Assembly (NCBI GenBank): GCA_946886805.1
Contig: CAMPJM010000213.1
Span: 1-6,862 of the forward strand
Length of the DNA stretch: 6,862 nucleotides
DNA from: an uncultured Flammeovirgaceae bacterium
GTDB lineage: Bacteria; Bacteroidota; Bacteroidia; Cytophagales; Cyclobacteriaceae
Reading direction: 5' to 3'
The notes under the pieces were generated by a model that worked only from the letters and a program-made list of their open reading frames with translations, did not search any database and was not told the DNA's origin. This document shows positions 1 through 6,508 of this stretch, one piece after another. Every line of letters starts with the position of its first letter. Position 1 is the stretch's first letter. A program made the translations under genes and the position numbers.

Positions 1-278
1 GGACAAGCAACCTTTGGCTCCCCGCATGTATCCCCTATCATCCCCCGACTTAGAATCATTTCCATCTTATGAGGACATTGATTTTGGGTGGCATACCACT
101 CTTTATTCCTGGCAAAATAGAATACTGCGATCTGCTCTTGTCTATATTTGACACAAGCACCGCCATCAACAGGCACATCCGTTTCTTTACAGGCTTTAAA
201 CCAAATCTTCTCAGTTAATACTTCTGTGGACATAGCTTTTCTATTAGTTAATCTTTCTTTAAAATTTTTAATTTCCAT
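1..278 (-). CDS. nirD: Nitrite reductase (NADH) small subunit NirD, N-terminal part, runs off left edge
   Basis: Reading the minus strand from the ATG at 278-276 gives 93 residues with no stop before the window edge. The protein is a Rieske-type NirD, the small partner of NirB in cytoplasmic NADH-dependent reduction of nitrite to ammonium. Seen: an N-terminal IWFKAC segment, a QEQIAVFYF strand, WYATQNQCPHKME, and LSRGMIGDTCGEPKVACP at the edge. Cys68-Pro-His70 and Cys92-Pro93 have the order and spacing of a Rieske C-x-H...C-x2-H site; the last His would lie just outside the window. E. coli NirD lacks these ligands. The gene follows nirB on the same strand after 88 bp, so co-transcription is likely. 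The start is uncertain. GGAGG sits only 1 nt before Met1, which is too close for a normal ribosome site. Met16 (233-231) is a good alternative. An in-frame ATG at 353-351 would add 25 residues encoded by repeat DNA and is unlikely. Confidence 0.93.
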   Translation of the reverse strand, partial: MEIKNFKERLTNRKAMSTEVLTEKIWFKACKETDVPVDGGACVKYRQEQIAVFYFARNKEWYATQNQCPHKMEMILSRGMIGDTCGEPKVAC

Positions 279-301
279 TCCTCCATACTTTTGCAGGGCT
301 G

Positions 302-329
302 GAAGCACGAAGTTGGAAGTTGGAAACGG
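302..329. repeat. Heptamer tandem repeat (GAAGTTG-type) in the nirB-nirD gap
   Basis: Four consecutive 7-bp units are seen on the plus strand: GAAGCAC, GAAGTTG, GAAGTTG, GAAACGG. The two central units are identical and the outer ones are degenerate. The tract lies just upstream of the probable nirD start. Its effect on nirD translation is unknown. Confidence 0.6.
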
Positions 330-340
330 AGAAATCAGCA

Positions 341-371
341 ATTCATCATTCATAATTCATCATTCATCATT
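341..371. repeat. Heptamer tandem repeat (ATTCATC-type) overlapping the nirB stop
   Basis: Four 7-bp units (ATTCATC, ATTCATA, ATTCATC, ATTCATC) plus a partial fifth run through the end of nirB. On the minus strand the unit reads GATGAAT, so it repeatedly supplies TGA and ATG triplets. The nirB stop TGA (369-367) and a second in-frame TGA (366-364) are both inside the array. It shares its 7-bp period with the neighbouring GAAGTTG tract but not its sequence. Confidence 0.7.
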
Positions 372-2862
372 TCTCCCAAGCTACCGGTGCTTTTTGGCCT
401 CTTATTTCCTGAAAAGCAACCTCATCTTTCTCATCGGTATTTACGAAATGACTGAAGCGTTTTCGTAGTTCGGGATTGTTAACCACTTCTTTCCACTCAC
501 AGGAATAAGTTTCGACCATAAACTGCATCTCCTCTTCTAATTGTGCGCCAATCCCTAAAGAATCATTGATGATGACATCCCTAAGATAGTCCTCTCCCCC
601 ATCCAGCTTGCTTAACCAAACCGAGGTGCGCATCAAAGGATCGGCTGTTTTAATATAGAACATCAGGAAACGGTCTATGTACTTGATGCAGGTTTCGTCG
701 TCCAGATCGCCGGCCAATAGAAAAGCATGAGCCGGTTTAGCACCACCATTACCGCAGACGTATAAATTCCAGCCTTTTTCGGTGGCAATTATTCCAAAAT
801 CTTTGGATCTTGCTTCTGCACATTCCCTGATACAGCCAGAAACAGCGCTTTTTAGTTTATGTGGCGATCTTAACCCTCTATATCGCTCCTCAATCCGGAT
901 CGCATAACTTACAGAATCCTGTACTCCGTACCTGCACCAGGCAGATCCAACGCAACTTTTAACCGTTCTCAAAGATTTTGCATAAGCGTGACCACTTTCA
1001 AAACCAGCATCAATTAGCTCTTCCCAAATATCAGGTAAATCCCCCACATGCGCCCCAAACATATCAATCCGCTGTCCGCCGGTAATTTTGCAGTACAAGC
1101 CATATTTTTTCGCTACCTCACCAATAGTAATAAGCTTTTCCGGTGTAATTTCTCCTCCTGGAATACGTGGAACGACGGAATAGGTGCCACCCCGTTGAAT
1201 ATTAGCCAAAAATCGATCATTCGTATCCTGAATGGTATCATGGGTTTTCAAGATCATCTCATTCCAGATACTGGCCATCATAGAAGCCACCGCTGGTTTA
1301 CAAATTTCACAACCATGACCTTTGCCATGCGTGTCTATCAACTGATTGAAGTTTTTAATATCATTTACCTTGATCAGGGCAAATAATTCCTGACGTGAAT
1401 AGTCAAAATGTTCACAAAGCACCTTTTTGACCACTTTCCCTTGGCTCTTGAGACTTTCCGTCAAAAGGTCCTTCACCATAGGCAAGCAGCCACCGCAGCC
1501 TGTTCCCGCTCTGGTACATTTTTTTAATTCTCCGAGGTCTGTAATTTCTTTTTCAGCAATGGCATTGCAAATATCGCCTTTCGTAACGCCTTCACAGCTA
1601 CAAACCAAGGCTTCATCAGGAAGATCCATCAGACCCTGCCCTTCGGCTCCACCCCCTTTTCGATTCCCAAGAATCATATCTTCGGGCTCAGGCGGAATTG
1701 ACAATCCAAGCAAGGTTGTCTGCAAAAGCATATTGTACTGCGCTACATCACCCACCAAGATCCCCCCAAGCAGTTTTTTACCTCTCTTGTCAATATTTAT
1801 CCTTTTGTAGGTACCTTTTACATTATCCTGGAAAACGATATTCCTGCAACCATCTGTTTCTCCCAAGGCATCGCCAAAACTTGCAACATCTACTCCTATG
1901 AGCTTAAGTTTTGTGCTCATATCCGCACCCTTGAAAGTCTTTGCTTCGGAACTTAGGTGTGCAATCGCAGCATCAGCCATTTCAAAGCCAGGAGCAACTA
2001 ATCCGTAAATAGTGTTGTCAAACAGGGCACACTCACCAATGGCATAGATGTCTTTCTCAGAAGTCAGCATGTTCTCATCCACCACTATACCGCCTCGTTC
2101 TCCCGTTTTTATTCCCGCATTTTTCGCAACTTCATCCCTTGGCCTGATACCCGCTGAGATAACTACCATTTCTACAGGAACAAATTCACCATCTCTAAAT
2201 TGCAGACCTTCTACTTTCCCGTTCCCGGTGATTTCATCGGTGATCTTATTAAGATGGATCTTTACCCCCAATGATTGAATTTTATCTTTTAATAGCGTCG
2301 CTGCTTCAGCATCAAGCTGCCTTGGCATCAGTCGGCTTGCGAATTCAACCACGTGCGCCTCCAATCTTAAATCAAGCATTGCTTTTGCGGCTTCTAAGCC
2401 TAACAAACCGCCACCAATAACCGCTGCTCTTTTTACTTTTTTTGAATAATTGATTATAAATTCAAGGTCTTCTATGGTTCTGTAAACGAAGACCCCATCA
2501 CGATCAAAACCTTTTATGGGAGGCACAAAGGCAGACGAACCTGTTGCAAACACGAGCTTATCGTAAGAGAATTCCTGATGATCATGAGTAATGACTTTTT
2601 TCCCCTGAATATCTACACGTACAATAGGAGTCCTGAGAATCAGTTGAATATTGTTTTCTTTGTACCATGATAAAGGTGCCATTTGCAGCTTCTCCTCCGA
2701 CTGGGAAGTAAAATACTCACTAAGGTGGACCCGGTCATACGCCGGTCTTGGCTCTTCTCCAAAGACAATGATGTTGTATTCGCTGGCTATGGGTTTTGCA
2801 AGAAAACGCTCACAAAATTTATAGCCCACCATACCGTTTCCAATTACTATCAGATTCTTCAT
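367..2862 (-). CDS. nirB: Nitrite reductase (NADH) large subunit NirB
   Basis: This 831-residue protein is full length for NirB (E. coli about 847). It carries electrons from NADH through FAD, [2Fe-2S], [4Fe-4S] and siroheme to reduce nitrite to ammonium in the cytoplasm. Domains in order: an FAD-binding Rossmann motif (GNGMVG, residues 8-13), an NADH-binding motif (GGGLLG, 150-155), and a BFD-like [2Fe-2S] domain with Cys421-x-Cys423 and Cys456-x2-Cys459. A second BFD-like segment follows with Cys483, Cys518 and Cys521. Next come a nitrite/sulfite reductase ferredoxin-like half-domain (about 558-625) and the siroheme/[4Fe-4S] domain. The last holds the canonical Cys637-x5-Cys643 and Cys677-x3-Cys681. 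All expected cofactor ligands are present, so the enzyme should be active. The ATG is preceded by an A-rich leader with a weak AAGG. nirD follows on the same strand, giving a nirBD operon. The gene ends in tandem TGA TGA codons inside a heptamer repeat. Confidence 0.97.
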   Translation of the reverse strand: MKNLIVIGNGMVGYKFCERFLAKPIASEYNIIVFGEEPRPAYDRVHLSEYFTSQSEEKLQMAPLSWYKENNIQLILRTPIVRVDIQGKKVITHDHQEFSYDKLVFATGSSAFVPPIKGFDRDGVFVYRTIEDLEFIINYSKKVKRAAVIGGGLLGLEAAKAMLDLRLEAHVVEFASRLMPRQLDAEAATLLKDKIQSLGVKIHLNKITDEITGNGKVEGLQFRDGEFVPVEMVVISAGIRPRDEVAKNAGIKTGERGGIVVDENMLTSEKDIYAIGECALFDNTIYGLVAPGFEMADAAIAHLSSEAKTFKGADMSTKLKLIGVDVASFGDALGETDGCRNIVFQDNVKGTYKRINIDKRGKKLLGGILVGDVAQYNMLLQTTLLGLSIPPEPEDMILGNRKGGGAEGQGLMDLPDEALVCSCEGVTKGDICNAIAEKEITDLGELKKCTRAGTGCGGCLPMVKDLLTESLKSQGKVVKKVLCEHFDYSRQELFALIKVNDIKNFNQLIDTHGKGHGCEICKPAVASMMASIWNEMILKTHDTIQDTNDRFLANIQRGGTYSVVPRIPGGEITPEKLITIGEVAKKYGLYCKITGGQRIDMFGAHVGDLPDIWEELIDAGFESGHAYAKSLRTVKSCVGSAWCRYGVQDSVSYAIRIEERYRGLRSPHKLKSAVSGCIRECAEARSKDFGIIATEKGWNLYVCGNGGAKPAHAFLLAGDLDDETCIKYIDRFLMFYIKTADPLMRTSVWLSKLDGGEDYLRDVIINDSLGIGAQLEEEMQFMVETYSCEWKEVVNNPELRKRFSHFVNTDEKDEVAFQEIRGQKAPVAWEK

Positions 2863-2907
2863 CTTTCTACCTTTTTTTAAATTTTCACCTTAATAACAAC
2901 CCCTATT

Positions 2908-2948
2908 CAAAAATTACTTATACAATTATACGTATTTATACGTTATAA
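2908..2948 (-). promoter_or_regulatory. nirB: Possible nirB operator and promoter
   Basis: An AT-rich inverted repeat is seen at 2926-2948. Its core is ACGTAT-TT-ATACGT (2930-2943), extended outward by TTAT and ATAA with a 1-base bulge. On the minus strand, 2916-2908 reads TAATTTTTG. This differs by one extra T from the Bacteroidota -7 consensus TAnnTTTG. No matching -33 TTG is seen at the usual spacing; the repeat occupies that position instead. If transcription starts about 7 bases downstream of the -7-like element, the repeat is centred near -40, as for an activator site. The regulator is unknown and this reading is inference. Confidence 0.3.
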
Positions 2949-3074
2949 ATCATAATGTTTTTTAAAGTATTTTATGCAATTATTAAAATACAGCTTTGCA
3001 AACGACTGCAATTTCATGTTTTAAGTATATAATTTTTAATTCTGGTTCATTTTTAAACCTGTTTGTGGAGAAAG

Positions 3075-3108
3075 GCATTGTTTACGTAGTTGTTTGGGTA
3101 AATAATGC
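3075..3108. repeat. 11-bp inverted repeat (hairpin)
   Basis: GCATTGTTTAC (3075-3085) pairs with GTAAATAATGC (3098-3108) over all 11 positions, with one G-U wobble, around a 12-base loop. No T-tract follows on either strand, so it does not look like a rho-independent terminator. It lies about 215 bp upstream of nirB. Confidence 0.5.
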
Positions 3109-3182
3109 AGGCGAGGGTAAAGAAAACAAGCATTATCCTGAGTTCGACTAAAAAACCACCGGTATCTAAAAGGAGATCGCGG

Positions 3183-3205
3183 ATCTTTTCTTCTTTTGAA
3201 AAGAT
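3183..3205. repeat. 8-bp inverted repeat overlapping a second palindrome
   Basis: ATCTTTTC (3183-3190) and GAAAAGAT (3198-3205) form a perfect 8-bp stem with a 7-base loop. The left arm overlaps AGATC-GCG-GATCT, another small palindrome ending at 3185-3186, so two alternative pairings compete. Both lie inside a longer imperfect pair, GGGTAAAGAA (3115-3124) with TTCTTTTACCC (3207-3217). Confidence 0.4.
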
Positions 3206-3219
3206 GTTCTTTTACCCGG

Positions 3220-3397
3220 CATTGCGAGAATTAATTTTTTGTTTTTGAAAAATTGATGTGGCAATCTCCCCAAACGGAGAGCGTTGATTTTATCAAGGGG
3301 ATTGCCGCACTTTTAGCTTACTTCTATTTCATCAGTGTCTTTGGAAATGTAGCTTTTTGTGACATGGCCTGTAGCGGAAACGCCGTTCGCAATGACG
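3220..3397. repeat. REP-like inverted composite (CATTGCGAG...GGCAATCTCC family)
   Basis: The left half contains CATTGCGAG at 3220 and GTGGCAATCTCCCC ending at 3271. The right half contains the reverse arrangement: GGGGATTGCCGCAC (3297-3310), then TTCGCAATGACG ending at 3397. GGCAATCTCCCC and GGGGATTGCC pair with a single bulged base. A further direct CATTGCGAG is at 3429-3437. From general knowledge, the words CATTGCGAG and GTGGCAATCTC recur in dispersed intergenic palindromic repeats of several bacterial groups. I infer two such elements inserted head to head, with AT-rich DNA inside. No transposase is present. Confidence 0.5.
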
Positions 3398-3554
3398 ATT
3401 ATTAATAAAAAGTACCAAACCCGCCCATCATTGCGAGTTTCAAAATTTTTTATGCAAAATCCTGGAGGGTGAATGACAATGGTTCCAGCTTTGCTAAACC
3501 TCACTGGAGCCTGATAAAGCACAGTTGATAATTATTACAAAAATATTAGGCAAT

Positions 3555-3612
3555 AAATGGAGAAGGTTTGGTAAAGCTTTCTCGGCTGGCTGGACGCTTT
3601 ACCAAACCATTT
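3555..3612. repeat. Strong hairpin with 13-bp perfect stem
   Basis: GGTTTGGTAAAGC (3565-3577) and GCTTTACCAAACC (3596-3608) are exact reverse complements around an 18-base loop. Just outside, AAATGG (3555-3560) matches CCATTT (3607-3612) if a few bases bulge, so the fold can lengthen or slip. There is no adjacent T-tract on either strand, which argues against a simple terminator. It could be part of a small RNA, a processed repeat, or a DNA hairpin. Confidence 0.6.
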
Positions 3613-3686
3613 CATGTCCTGTGAAGGATCGAAAATTTCGCTACTCGGCACGGCAAACTTTAAATTTTGAATCCTGACCTTTAACT

Positions 3687-3704
3687 CTGACTCGTCAAAG
3701 TCAG
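3687..3704. repeat. Small hairpin CTGACT/AGTCAG
   Basis: A perfect 6-bp stem (3687-3692 with 3699-3704) surrounds a 6-base loop. It could occur by chance in a spacer of this length. No function can be assigned. Confidence 0.25.
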
Positions 3705-3803
3705 CATATGAAAAAAGAACAGCAGGAGAAATCGGTTTAGTTTAGGTGTGTTTGATCGATAATTCCTGGTTGTAAATTACGGCCTGTGTAGATTTGGCTT
3801 TAG

Positions 3804-3816
3804 CCGAATCATTCGG
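3804..3816. repeat. 13-bp palindrome CCGAAT-C-ATTCGG
   Basis: Two perfect 6-bp arms flank one central base, directly followed by GAGAGGGCAATCC, which resembles the REP-like words at 3260-3306. It overlaps a second short palindrome, GGCTTTAGCC (3796-3805). It may be a degraded repeat or a protein-binding site. Confidence 0.3.
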
Positions 3817-3896
3817 AGAGGGCAATCCAGAAAAACACGAGGCTCCCCTAAAAATATTTGATCCAGTAACAAGAGCATAAAAAAACTAAAGTTCAT

Positions 3897-3930
3897 AAAA
3901 AAGCCGGAGAGACGAAGCTCCGGCTTTTTT
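3897..3930 (-). terminator. Rho-independent terminator of the M13 peptidase gene, possibly bidirectional
   Basis: AGCCGGAG (3902-3909) pairs perfectly with CTCCGGCT (3918-3925) around an 8-base loop, and the flanking A and T runs extend the stem. Reading the minus strand, the GC-rich stem is followed by a U-tract. The hairpin lies about 36 nt after the peptidase stop codon. The T-run on the plus strand (3925-3930) means it could also stop transcription in the other direction. It separates the peptidase transcript from nirB. Confidence 0.88.
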
Positions 3931-3965
3931 AACATCAAATATTAATTGACAAGAATTAAAACTTT

Positions 3966-6032
3966 CTACCAAATTTTTGCTCTCACACTATCAGCGCGCC
4001 ACATGTGATCGCCTTCCTCTACATCAAAAGCATCATAGAATGTCTCTAAATTTGACAGTGGACCATTTACCCTTAAATCTCCGGGAGAATGTGGATCGGT
4101 CAATATCTGTTTTCTTAAAAATTCTGGACGATGCTTTGTTCTCCAAACCTGCGCCCACGACATGAAAAATCGTTGTTCGGGGGTATAGCCATTAATCTTT
4201 CCAGGGTTTCCATGTTCTTTTAAATGCCTTTGCAGTCCATCGTAAGCAACAGCCAAACCTCCAAGATCAGCAATATTTTCTCCCAATGTCAGCTCACCAT
4301 TTATAAACAAGCTGTCCAACGCCTCATAGTTATTAAATTGCTCTACTATTTTTTTGCTCAGTGCGTTAAATTTCTCAGCATCCTCCTCAGTCCACCAATC
4401 GTTCAAATTTCCTTCTGCATCGAACTGCCTGCCTTGGTCATCAAATCCATGGGTTAACTCATGTCCGATTACGGCTCCAATACCACCATAGTTAACCGCG
4501 GCATCTGCCTGATAATCATAGAAAGGAGGCTGTAAAATCCCTGCAGGAAAAACTATTTCATTCATCACAGGATTGTAATAAGCATTTACCGTTGGAGGTG
4601 TCATTCCCCATTCGGTGGTATCCACCGGTTTACCAATTTTATCTATGTCCCTTTCGATCTTAAAGGCATTGGAATTTAATATATTCTCAGCGTATGAGTC
4701 TTCAAGCTTCAAGGCCTGGTAGTCTTTCCACTTATCAGGATAGCCAATTTTTACCCTAAATGCATCCAACTTCTTCAGTGCTTCTTGCTTGGTAGAATCA
4801 GACATCCATTCAAGGTTCATAATTCTGTCTTTAAATGCCAGTCTTATATTTTCGACCATTTCCTGCGCTGTTTTTTTAGCTTCAGGAGGAAATGCATCTG
4901 CCACATATAGTTTACCTAATGCTTCCCCTACCGCACTATTAGTGTTTGCCATAACACGTTTCCATCTGGGCTTCATCTCCTTGACGCCGGATAAAACCGT
5001 GCTGTTAAAATCGAAAGACTCTTTTACAAATTCATGGCTTAAATAGGGTGCCAAATCGCTTATCACATGCCATTTCATATAGGTTTTAATCTTATCCAAA
5101 GAAGTATTTGAAACCAATTCGTCCACTTCTTTGAAGAATTCTGGCTGAGAAACAATAATGGAATCTATATTTTCGATACCAATTTGGTCTAAATACAACT
5201 TCCAATCAAAAACCGGTGACAAGTCATTCACTTCCGTAACACTCATTTTATTATAAAGCGCAGGAATATTCCTTTGCTCCACTTTTGTCATTGAAGCTTT
5301 GGCTAACTGCGTTTCTATATCCATTACCACTTCTGCGGCTGCTTTTGACTGATCATTATTATATCCCAAAAGCTGAAACATGTTTGCAACGTGTTTTCTA
5401 TAAGCCTCCCTGATGTCTTTAGATTTATCGTCATCTTTAGTATAATAATCCCTATCCGGCATCCCCAGTCCACCCTGGTACAAATAAGCTGTTATTTCGT
5501 CGTTTTTTTTGAGGTCCTGGTCTACAAAAAAGCTAAACAAGCCTTCTAATCCTTTTTTGTGAAAATCTGCGAGTGTTTCCTGCAAGATCGCGATGTTATT
5601 TATACTATCAATTTGGTTTAACAAAGGTTGAATGGGTTTTAGCCCCAGGGTTTCGGCTTTTGCAGAATCCATTCCCACCTTATAGAACTGAGCCGCCTTA
5701 GCCTCATCGCTACCTTCAGCGTATTTCTCAGTATTTTCAGCAGCATTGTTCAAAACTCTCAGAAGCACGTCATTATTAAACTCTTGTAGCTCATTAAAAC
5801 TTCCCCACCTACCTTGTTCGGCGGGAATTTCAGTTCTTTCTAACCATGAGCCATTCATAAATAAGAAAAAATCATCAGAGGGATTTATAGTAGTATCCAT
5901 ATTGGCCAACACTATTCCTCTTGTAGAATCAATTTCATTCCCTGCTGTAGCTGTAGTTTCTTTTTGGCTATTACATGCCACGCAAACAGAGAATAAGAGC
6001 AGAGCTCCTATTTTACTAGCTTTGTACATCAT
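3966..6032 (-). CDS. pepO: M13 family (neprilysin/PepO-like) zinc metallopeptidase, predicted lipoprotein
   Basis: This 688-residue protein is full length for a bacterial M13 endopeptidase, which cleaves peptides outside the cytoplasm. The N-terminus has a basic start, a hydrophobic stretch (about residues 8-19) and Cys20 in VCVAC, a non-standard but plausible lipobox, so a lipid anchor is inferred. The M13 N-terminal domain spans about 50-430. Catalytic features seen: NAYYNP (483-488, substrate-backbone binding), HELTH (524-528) with zinc ligands His524 and His528 and catalytic Glu525, and ENIAD (585-589) with third ligand Glu585 and supporting Asp589. HSPGDLR (648-654) matches the His and Arg that neprilysin uses in substrate binding. 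The family's usual C-terminal end is present as RADSVRAKIW, without the mammalian CxxW cysteine. The ORF starts with two adjacent ATGs (6032 and 6029), and either could be used. It is probably transcribed alone: it has its own terminator and long spacers on both sides. Confidence 0.95.
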   Translation of the reverse strand: MMYKASKIGALLLFSVCVACNSQKETTATAGNEIDSTRGIVLANMDTTINPSDDFFLFMNGSWLERTEIPAEQGRWGSFNELQEFNNDVLLRVLNNAAENTEKYAEGSDEAKAAQFYKVGMDSAKAETLGLKPIQPLLNQIDSINNIAILQETLADFHKKGLEGLFSFFVDQDLKKNDEITAYLYQGGLGMPDRDYYTKDDDKSKDIREAYRKHVANMFQLLGYNNDQSKAAAEVVMDIETQLAKASMTKVEQRNIPALYNKMSVTEVNDLSPVFDWKLYLDQIGIENIDSIIVSQPEFFKEVDELVSNTSLDKIKTYMKWHVISDLAPYLSHEFVKESFDFNSTVLSGVKEMKPRWKRVMANTNSAVGEALGKLYVADAFPPEAKKTAQEMVENIRLAFKDRIMNLEWMSDSTKQEALKKLDAFRVKIGYPDKWKDYQALKLEDSYAENILNSNAFKIERDIDKIGKPVDTTEWGMTPPTVNAYYNPVMNEIVFPAGILQPPFYDYQADAAVNYGGIGAVIGHELTHGFDDQGRQFDAEGNLNDWWTEEDAEKFNALSKKIVEQFNNYEALDSLFINGELTLGENIADLGGLAVAYDGLQRHLKEHGNPGKINGYTPEQRFFMSWAQVWRTKHRPEFLRKQILTDPHSPGDLRVNGPLSNLETFYDAFDVEEGDHMWRADSVRAKIW

Positions 6033-6147
6033 TTTAAATTATTTGTTTTCATAATGAGATTGTAAAAATACAGGTAATTTATAAAATTTAATCGTGCTGA
6101 AATAAACTTTTATTTAAACGGCATCAAAGCGCCAAAACTTCATTTAC

Positions 6148-6294
6148 ACTGGGTTACCCGGGGAAATCACTTTTAAAAGTAAAAGAAGCTTCAATGAACT
6201 ACTCATCCGTCCATACGGACGGGTACTAATGATCGGGAGCCGTGTTCGGTTTAATTCGGAATATCTAAAAGGCGATTTCCCTACTGGGTTGCCC
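6148..6294. repeat. Pair of ACTGGGTT(A/G)CCC repeats with flanking inverted GGGAAATC
   Basis: ACTGGGTTACCC (6148-6159) and ACTGGGTTGCCC (6283-6294) are direct copies with one difference. Next to them, GGGAAATC (6161-6168) and GATTTCCC (6274-6281) are exact reverse complements. The first copy is itself symmetric (GGGT-T-ACCC). The second sits in a small hairpin whose outer arms are CTAC and GTAG (6281-6301). The arrangement could be paired binding sites or the ends of a degraded element. Confidence 0.35.
6207..6222. repeat. GC-rich hairpin CCGTCC/GGACGG
   Basis: Perfect 6-bp GC-rich arms surround a 4-base loop (ATAC), standing out from the AT-rich surroundings. There is no T-tract after it on the plus strand. 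It may be an operator or an RNA stem-loop. Confidence 0.4.
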
Positions 6295-6382
6295 TAGGTA
6301 GTGAGATTTGATACGGCATGAAAAACAGCTATTGTCAACGTTGTCGTTGAAGAAAAGTAGACTCTTTTTAAAGAAGGTATGA

Positions 6383-6500
6383 ATTTTGATGCAACCATTA
6401 ATAATAGAGTAATTGAAACGGGTGGAATTAAGCATACACATAAATAATATCAGTTTCAAAAATATTTTTAGAGCGGCAAATAAAAATAATGCATCAAAAT
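6383..6500. repeat. 118-bp segment bounded by 11-bp inverted repeats
   Basis: ATTTTGATGCA (6383-6393) and TGCATCAAAAT (6490-6500) are exact reverse complements. A second pair, TTGAAAC (6413-6419) and GTTTCAA (6453-6459), is nested inside. The terminal inverted repeats and short length recall a miniature inverted-repeat element, but no target-site duplication is visible at the flanks. A folded RNA is an alternative. Confidence 0.35.
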
Positions 6501-6508
6501 CGTACATT

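Larger units (their letters stand above)
2863..3965. other. 1.1-kb gene-free spacer between nirB and the M13 peptidase gene
   Basis: No credible coding region is seen on either strand. The longest open frame, 69 codons on the minus strand at 3313-3522, runs through REP-like repeat DNA and has no recognisable domain. The spacer holds the possible nirB control region (about 2908-2948), a run of inverted repeats from 3075 to 3306, a REP-like composite (3220-3397) with a further copy at 3429-3437, a strong hairpin (3555-3612), two small palindromes (3687-3704 and 3804-3816) and the peptidase terminator (3897-3930). It is far longer than the 88-bp nirB-nirD gap. That suggests accumulated repeats, an unrecognised small RNA, or a decayed gene. 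Confidence 0.6.

Noticed and set aside
148..468. 106-codon plus-strand open frame over nirD, the repeats and the nirB end
   Set aside because: It is antisense to two well-supported genes and translates the heptamer repeats; a shadow frame.
3313..3522. 69-codon minus-strand open frame in the nirB upstream spacer
   Set aside because: It runs through the REP-like repeat (residues such as ETRNDG come from the CATTGCGAG motif), has no domain or ribosome site, and looks like chance translation of repeat DNA.
2863..3965. A CRISPR array or tRNA/other known RNA gene in the repeat-rich spacer
   Set aside because: The repeats are not evenly spaced direct repeats with unique spacers, and no cloverleaf or known RNA consensus was recognised.
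6061..6130. Possible promoter for the M13 peptidase gene on the minus strand
   Set aside because: TTTG and TTTATTTC can be found about 18 bases apart, but the -7 match is poor and similar matches are common in AT-rich DNA.
6265..6507. 80-codon minus-strand open frame with a hydrophobic N-terminus
   Set aside because: Low-complexity F/L/K/N-rich content from AT-rich DNA, no recognisable family, and overlap with several inverted repeats.
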